A stretch of DNA of 10,216 bases from Thiotrichaceae bacterium (GTDB lineage: Bacteria; Pseudomonadota; Gammaproteobacteria; Thiotrichales; Thiotrichaceae). The translations under genes and the position numbers were made by a program. The stretch spans positions 1 to 10,216 of the forward strand of contig JALVDQ010000253.1 in assembly GCA_027008885.1 (NCBI GenBank), read 5' to 3'. The notes below the pieces were generated by a model. It was not told where the DNA came from. It searched no databases and saw only the letters and a program-made list of their open reading frames with translations. Shown one piece after another: positions 6,535 to 10,216 of this stretch (its first letter is position 1; every line of letters starts with the position of its first letter).

Positions 6535-6600
6535 CTCTGTCCTCTGTCTTCTGTCCTCAGATACCCATCCCCCCTGTTTTTTATATATTTTAGCCAGTGC
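6535..6600 (+). repeat. Heptamer run plus C-tract dispersed repeat, copy D
   Basis: Four 7-base units, CTCTGTC, CTCTGTC, TTCTGTC and CTCAGAT (6535-6562), lead without a gap into the core at 6563: ACCCAT, six C, TG, a T run, ATATATTTTAGCCAGTGC. The GTTGAGGAAC tail is absent. It lies downstream of the helicase stop, oriented toward that gene. Confidence 0.75.
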
Positions 6601-6604
6601 ATAC

Positions 6605-6632
6605 CTGAATCGTATTAGTCTCACGGATTCAG
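6605..6632 (-). terminator. Weak hairpin just after the helicase stop
   Basis: CTGAATC (6605-6611) and GATTCAG (6626-6632) are perfect complements around a 14-base loop, starting 2 bases beyond the minus-strand stop codon. There is no following T run, so this is at best a weak transcript-end structure. Confidence 0.25.
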
Positions 6633-6633
6633 A

Positions 6634-9600
6634 TCAGTCTTTTAGCAGTTCACGCACTTCCAGTAACAGGTTTTCAATTAGTTCGGGTGGCATATTGGGT
6701 GCTTGCACCAGTGCCAGATTTTTCATGAGCTGGTTTGCCTGTTCCTGCTCTAGCCAGCCATTTTGCAGTGCTTCGGTATAGACCCAGATGCCTGCTTCTG
6801 CGGGTGTTGGTGCTTTGTCAAGATCAGCTTTACCTGCAATATAGGCGAGTTGTGAGGTGATAAGCAGGTTGGCTGCAACTGAATACATTTCCTGCTCCAG
6901 TAATATTTCAGCGGCTTGCAGTTTTTCTTTGGCGCTTGCAATCAGTGGTGATTGTGTTTTTTCAGGGGGCTGGTTTTTATCTGTCCGGTTTCTGTCAAAA
7001 TAGGTTTCTGTTGTTTGAACAGGTGAGTTGTCGCCCAGGCGTTGTAGACCGCCGAGTGTTTGACTGTCTATGACGGCTACCGGAATTTCATCGCTGCAAA
7101 GTTTTTCTGCCTGAAGATTTGATTGGCTGTCCAGTTGTTCCAGAACAACCAGTATGCCGCCACCTGATCCGAGAATCTGTTCGATTTTAGTGCCAAAAGT
7201 TTGCTGGATATTTTCAATGGTTTGTTGCAGATTGGCTTCCAGTATTTGCTGCCCCTGGTTGTCTGTATCTTCCTGTAGCCTGCTTTCTGCCGAGGCTGTT
7301 TCTTTAATAGCGCTGTCTGTATCTGCCTGATTTTCCTGGGTTGCTACTGCTGCTGAAGGTTCAGCGCTATTGCTGTCATGCTGCTTGTTGTCATTTTCCC
7401 TGTTGCTATCGTCATCATCACTTGCAAGGTCGTCAACCAGTGTTTCCAGCAGTTTTTTACTGACGCCAACCACGTCTTCACTGGCATCGGGATCAATTAC
7501 ATTGTCAAAAAGATTGCGCTTGCCTTTTACCAGTGAGGCAACATGCTCTTCATAAGAATCGGTGCTGGTGATAATAATTGACTGTACTGTATTTTTTTGT
7601 CCCAGACGATGCACTCTGGCAATACGCTGATCGAGTACAGCGGGGTTCCAGGGTATATCCAGATTTATCACGATCGAGGCGTTTTGCAGGTTAAGCCCTA
7701 CGCCACCCGCGTCGGTAGAAATAAAGACCTGCACTGCATCATCATCCCGAAACTTGTTCATCAGGTCGCCACGTTTGGCTGTGGGTATGCCGCCATGAAG
7801 ATGGACAAAGCCCACGCCCATTTTTTTCAGGCGCGTTTCGACCATCTGGGTCATGAGTTTCCACTGTGAGAAAATCACGGCTTTCTGTCCTGACTGAATG
7901 CAAAGTTCCTCAATCAGGTTTTCCATTTCATCCAGCTTGGGCGAGCCTTCGGTTTTTTTATCTACCAGTCCGGCGGCATTACACGCCATGCGAGCGGTTT
8001 GCAGGGCTGCCATCATGCGATGCGATTCGCCAGGTGTAAGAGGGCGTTTTTTCGCAATATTTGCCAGACGTCCGGCGCTGCTCATGGCATCGTCATGCAG
8101 CTCTCTTTGTTGCGCGGTGAGTTCGACATCGAGACGCTGGTCAATGCGTCCGGGTAATTGTCCGCTGACCAGACGCCGGTCACGACGCAACATAACCGGT
8201 TCCAGCCTGCGTCGCAGTTCAGTCAGGTTACGATAGCCCAGCACCTTGCCGCGTTCGTCGGTGATATGAAAATCAATCAGATAACGCCATAAAGGACCGA
8301 GTACATTGGTATCGACAACCTGCATGAGGCTAAACAGGTCTTCCAGGCGGTTTTCCAGCGGTGTCCCGGAAAGCACAAAAGCATAATTAACCGGGATTAA
8401 TTTAATGCTTGAGGCAATCTTGGTGCGCCAGTTTTTAATACGTTGTGCCTCATCCAGTATTAAAAGATCGGGACTCAGTGTTTCATTAATCACGCTTAAA
8501 TCGCGTAAAATCAATTCATAGTTAACAATATAAAAGCCCTTGCCACGACGATACTGTACGCCGCGCGTTTCCGGCTTGCCCTGTATAATCTGGCTCGGGT
8601 AATCGGTAAATTTTTCAATTTCACGCGCCCACTGCTGTTTTAACGAGGCAGGACAAACGATTAAAACGCGCTCGACCTCTGAATTTTTCATCAGCCAGCT
8701 TGCTGCCGCGATTGACTGCAAGGTTTTGCCCAATCCCATATCATCAGCCAGCAAGCCACGCCCGTTTGCTGCAAGAAAGGCAACACCTTCTACCTGATAG
8801 GGATAAAGCGTGGCTTTAACACCCGGCAAGTGACCCGCCGATGCTTCGATTTGCTCACGGATTTTTTGTGCCTGAAGTTGCCGACTGGCTTGAGTCGCCA
8901 GGTTTTGCGCATAATTGATGGCATCTTCGCCAATATGCAGATCTTTTCTGTCCTGTGCCTGTGCGGCAAACTGAAAAAAGTCATCAGGCAAACGTCGCTT
9001 GAAAATTCCCTGGGCATCAAAATAAACATCGAGAAAAGCACTTAGTTCAGGCTCGATATTGACATTTCTGTGCAATAAGATCTGTGGAGGGTTATCAATA
9101 TCCCAACTTAAAAAGACATAGGAAACCGGCGCAGTTTCCTGTTTGATCTGGTCGTAATCATCGCGTTTTTTGATTTGATGCAAAACCGCTTCGATGTGTT
9201 TGCAGGTTCCCAGCTGGTTAATCGCAAAATCCTGGCAGTTACACACATTGCTCCGTTGCGATAATGAACGGATCGTTACCCGGTAGCTACGCGGAAAAGC
9301 GAGGCTGGAGGTAATCGAAGCAGCCTTCCAGGTGCCAAACCAGGGATCACCCTCAAGATGTTCCACAGAAACCTCATTGCGCCCGCGTTTTGCGCGTAAT
9401 TCAATGGCACTTTCAACCGCGCCAAGAAACTCATTGCCTTCTGCCTGGGCAGCGTAGGCATATAATACGGCAATAGCATGAGCACACACGCCTGATTCCG
9501 GTGTTTCAAGCGAATCAATATGGTGGCAATCACAATTAACCTTTAACTGCGCATCGCCTGAGTAGAACAGGTAGCATTCAATATCTTCTTCACAATTACC

Positions 9601-9831
9601 ATCCTCAACCATTCCCCGCAGGGTCTCATCTTCCTGTTGCAGGCTATACACGCTGTTACTTTTGAACCATGCCAGCCCCTGCCGAATGGTTTCTTCAGCT
9701 GCAATTGCGTTTAACTGTTCAGTGTCATAGAGAAAGGCGTTATTTGCTTTTACAGCGGTGTTTTGAGAAGAATTTTCAGCCGGATTATTAGCAGAGCTAC
9801 CAGCAGAAACGGGGGTAGTTTGTTCACTCAT
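6634..9831 (-). CDS. SNF2-family DNA-dependent ATPase/helicase with two SWIM zinc fingers (1065 aa)
   Basis: The N-terminal third carries two CxC...CxH SWIM zinc-binding motifs: Cys100, Cys102, Cys116, His118, and Cys197, Cys199, Cys210, His212. The SNF2 motor spans about residues 340-775: motif I DDMGLGKT (363-370), Ia IVCPASLKQQW (391-401), II DEAQ (460-463), III SGTPLENR (488-495), IV VIFSQW (652-657), V STDAGGVGLNL (705-715), VI QRIARVHRLGQ (735-745). All key residues are intact. It should couple ATP hydrolysis to translocation on double-stranded DNA, remodelling protein-DNA complexes. An acidic low-complexity linker (about 798-865) joins a C-terminal extension. That has a small mixed domain (about 866-935) and a helical domain (about 965-1065) faintly HEPN- or TPR-like. 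The substrate is unknown. RapA/HepA-type transcription recycling and repair are possible, and I see no defence operon around it. No strong ribosome binding site precedes the ATG. Confidence 0.92.
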   Translation of the reverse strand: MSEQTTPVSAGSSANNPAENSSQNTAVKANNAFLYDTEQLNAIAAEETIRQGLAWFKSNSVYSLQQEDETLRGMVEDGNCEEDIECYLFYSGDAQLKVNCDCHHIDSLETPESGVCAHAIAVLYAYAAQAEGNEFLGAVESAIELRAKRGRNEVSVEHLEGDPWFGTWKAASITSSLAFPRSYRVTIRSLSQRSNVCNCQDFAINQLGTCKHIEAVLHQIKKRDDYDQIKQETAPVSYVFLSWDIDNPPQILLHRNVNIEPELSAFLDVYFDAQGIFKRRLPDDFFQFAAQAQDRKDLHIGEDAINYAQNLATQASRQLQAQKIREQIEASAGHLPGVKATLYPYQVEGVAFLAANGRGLLADDMGLGKTLQSIAAASWLMKNSEVERVLIVCPASLKQQWAREIEKFTDYPSQIIQGKPETRGVQYRRGKGFYIVNYELILRDLSVINETLSPDLLILDEAQRIKNWRTKIASSIKLIPVNYAFVLSGTPLENRLEDLFSLMQVVDTNVLGPLWRYLIDFHITDERGKVLGYRNLTELRRRLEPVMLRRDRRLVSGQLPGRIDQRLDVELTAQQRELHDDAMSSAGRLANIAKKRPLTPGESHRMMAALQTARMACNAAGLVDKKTEGSPKLDEMENLIEELCIQSGQKAVIFSQWKLMTQMVETRLKKMGVGFVHLHGGIPTAKRGDLMNKFRDDDAVQVFISTDAGGVGLNLQNASIVINLDIPWNPAVLDQRIARVHRLGQKNTVQSIIITSTDSYEEHVASLVKGKRNLFDNVIDPDASEDVVGVSKKLLETLVDDLASDDDDSNRENDNKQHDSNSAEPSAAVATQENQADTDSAIKETASAESRLQEDTDNQGQQILEANLQQTIENIQQTFGTKIEQILGSGGGILVVLEQLDSQSNLQAEKLCSDEIPVAVIDSQTLGGLQRLGDNSPVQTTETYFDRNRTDKNQPPEKTQSPLIASAKEKLQAAEILLEQEMYSVAANLLITSQLAYIAGKADLDKAPTPAEAGIWVYTEALQNGWLEQEQANQLMKNLALVQAPNMPPELIENLLLEVRELLKD

Positions 9832-9865
9832 TTGTATTTACCACAGGGATCGAATGGAGACGGGA

Positions 9866-9894
9866 ATAATTGCATGATTGAAAAAAGGCATCAA
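9866..9894 (-). promoter_or_regulatory. Candidate promoter of the helicase gene
   Basis: On the minus strand TTGATG (9894-9889) is followed by a 17-base spacer and AATTAT (9871-9866). The -10 is preceded by TGC, so it is an extended -10. Transcription would start near 9859, leaving a leader of about 28 bases before the ATG at 9831. The hexamers are imperfect, but spacing and position are right. Confidence 0.45.
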
Positions 9895-9910
9895 GTAGTA
9901 AAAGTATGCT

Positions 9911-9936
9911 CCCGGACAGGTTTCCAGGAGCCTGAC
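9911..9936. repeat. Remnants of MITE ends
   Basis: CGGACAGG at 9913-9920 followed by TTTCC resembles a right end (CGGACAGGCTCC). It is followed at once by AGGAGCCTGAC (9926-9936), matching a left end. These fragments lie directly beside the full copy at 9939 and suggest earlier insertions and losses at this spot. Confidence 0.45.
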
Positions 9937-9938
9937 TA

Positions 9939-10099
9939 GGAGCCTGTCTGAGAACTGGGATTGAAACGAAAATTTTAGAATTGTTATAAGGTGAGTTTAT
10001 CAAGAGAGGCGAATAGTCGCTCTATTTAACGAACTTGATAAGCTCAGATTATGATGATTGTGGGATTTGCAGTCAATTTCTAGTTCTCGGACAGGCTCC
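9939..10099 (+). mobile_element. MITE-like element, copy 2 (161 bp, full length)
   Basis: The terminal repeats GGAGCCTGTCTGAGAACT and AGTTCTCGGACAGGCTCC match with a single mismatch. The element is flanked by TA on both sides (9937-9938 and 10100-10101). The internal arms GAGTTTATCAAG and CTTGATAAGCTC form a nested stem with one mismatch. It is in the opposite orientation to copy 1 and nearly identical to it, so both are recent. It is non-coding and must be moved by a transposase encoded elsewhere. Confidence 0.85.
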
Positions 10100-10101
10100 T
10101 A

Positions 10102-10216
10102 GGAGTCTGTCCGAGAACTGGGATTGAAACGAAAATTTCAGAATTGTTATAAGGTGAGTTTATCAAGAGAGGCGAATAGTCGCTCTATTTAACGAACTTG
10201 ATAAGCTCAGATTATG
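10102..10216 (+). mobile_element. MITE-like element, copy 3, cut by the window end
   Basis: The first 115 bases of a further copy begin immediately after the TA that also closes copy 2, in the same orientation. They differ from copy 2 at only about three positions (two in the terminal repeat, one near 10139). The C at 10139 is shared with copy 1, so copy 3 did not arise by simple duplication of copy 2. The right end lies outside the window. Confidence 0.8.

Noticed and set aside
6413..6781. Open frame of about 120 codons on the plus strand
   Set aside because: It runs through the palindromic and heptamer repeats and then antisense to the helicase C-terminus. It has no ribosome binding site and a Ser/Arg-rich composition typical of antisense reading.
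7370..8236. Plus-strand open frames opposite the helicase motor
   Set aside because: They are antisense to intact conserved helicase motifs, with a low-complexity Ser-rich product and no ribosome binding site.
6634..9831. Reading the SNF2 helicase as part of a phage defence system such as DISARM
   Set aside because: None of the expected partners (methyltransferase, DrmA/B/C-type genes, nuclease) is in the window. Double SWIM fingers and an intact housekeeping-like motor do not require a defence role.
9956..9975. GATTGAAAC inside the MITE, resembling the 3' end of type I CRISPR repeats
   Set aside because: It occurs once per MITE copy, within a 161-bp element. There are no 30-40 bp spacers, no regular repeat array and no cas genes, so the resemblance is coincidental.

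Overview
This window looks like a chromosomal stretch of a low-to-moderate GC gammaproteobacterium. The evidence is a diderm-type OmpA-like protein with peptidoglycan-binding residues, an Lpp-type lipoprotein signal, a proteobacterial SWIM/SNF2 helicase and very repeat-rich intergenic DNA. The repeat style (heptamer runs, C-tract repeats, small palindromic modules, MITEs) recalls filamentous sulfur bacteria (Beggiatoaceae/Thiotrichales) or Methylococcales. That placement is an inference from memory of genome style, not a database result.

Layout. Positions 1-318 hold a decayed relative and one full copy of a 161-bp TA-flanked MITE-like element, followed by a small orphan lipoprotein gene (319-906, +). 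A convergent gap (907-1129) carries a C-tract repeat and a 13-bp-stem hairpin. Next on the minus strand are a 1181-residue secreted OmpA-family protein with a very long repetitive coiled coil (1130-4675) and, upstream of it, a four-helix membrane protein (4803-5249). An AT-rich gap without genes (5250-5665) separates this pair from a plus-strand gene for an uncharacterised helical protein of 237 residues (5666-6379). That gene converges on a large double-SWIM SNF2 helicase (6634-9831, -). The 254-bp gap between the two stop codons is almost entirely repeats. The window ends with remnants, a second full copy and a truncated third copy of the MITE, the last two head-to-tail and sharing one TA.

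How the parts fit. The genes do not form an obvious pathway. The membrane protein and the OmpA-like protein are both envelope proteins on the same strand, 127 bp apart, and could be co-transcribed. The helical protein and the helicase are convergent neighbours with no shared operon. I did not find a recognisable defence system, transposase, CRISPR array, tRNA or rRNA.

The most distinctive content is non-coding. There are two separate dispersed-repeat families: the TA-flanked MITE, and an ACCCAT-C(6-7)-T-rich unit found four times, twice immediately after heptamer repeats. The most distinctive coding feature is the 59-residue repeat coiled coil of the OmpA-like protein, which includes three near-identical 177-bp tandem units.
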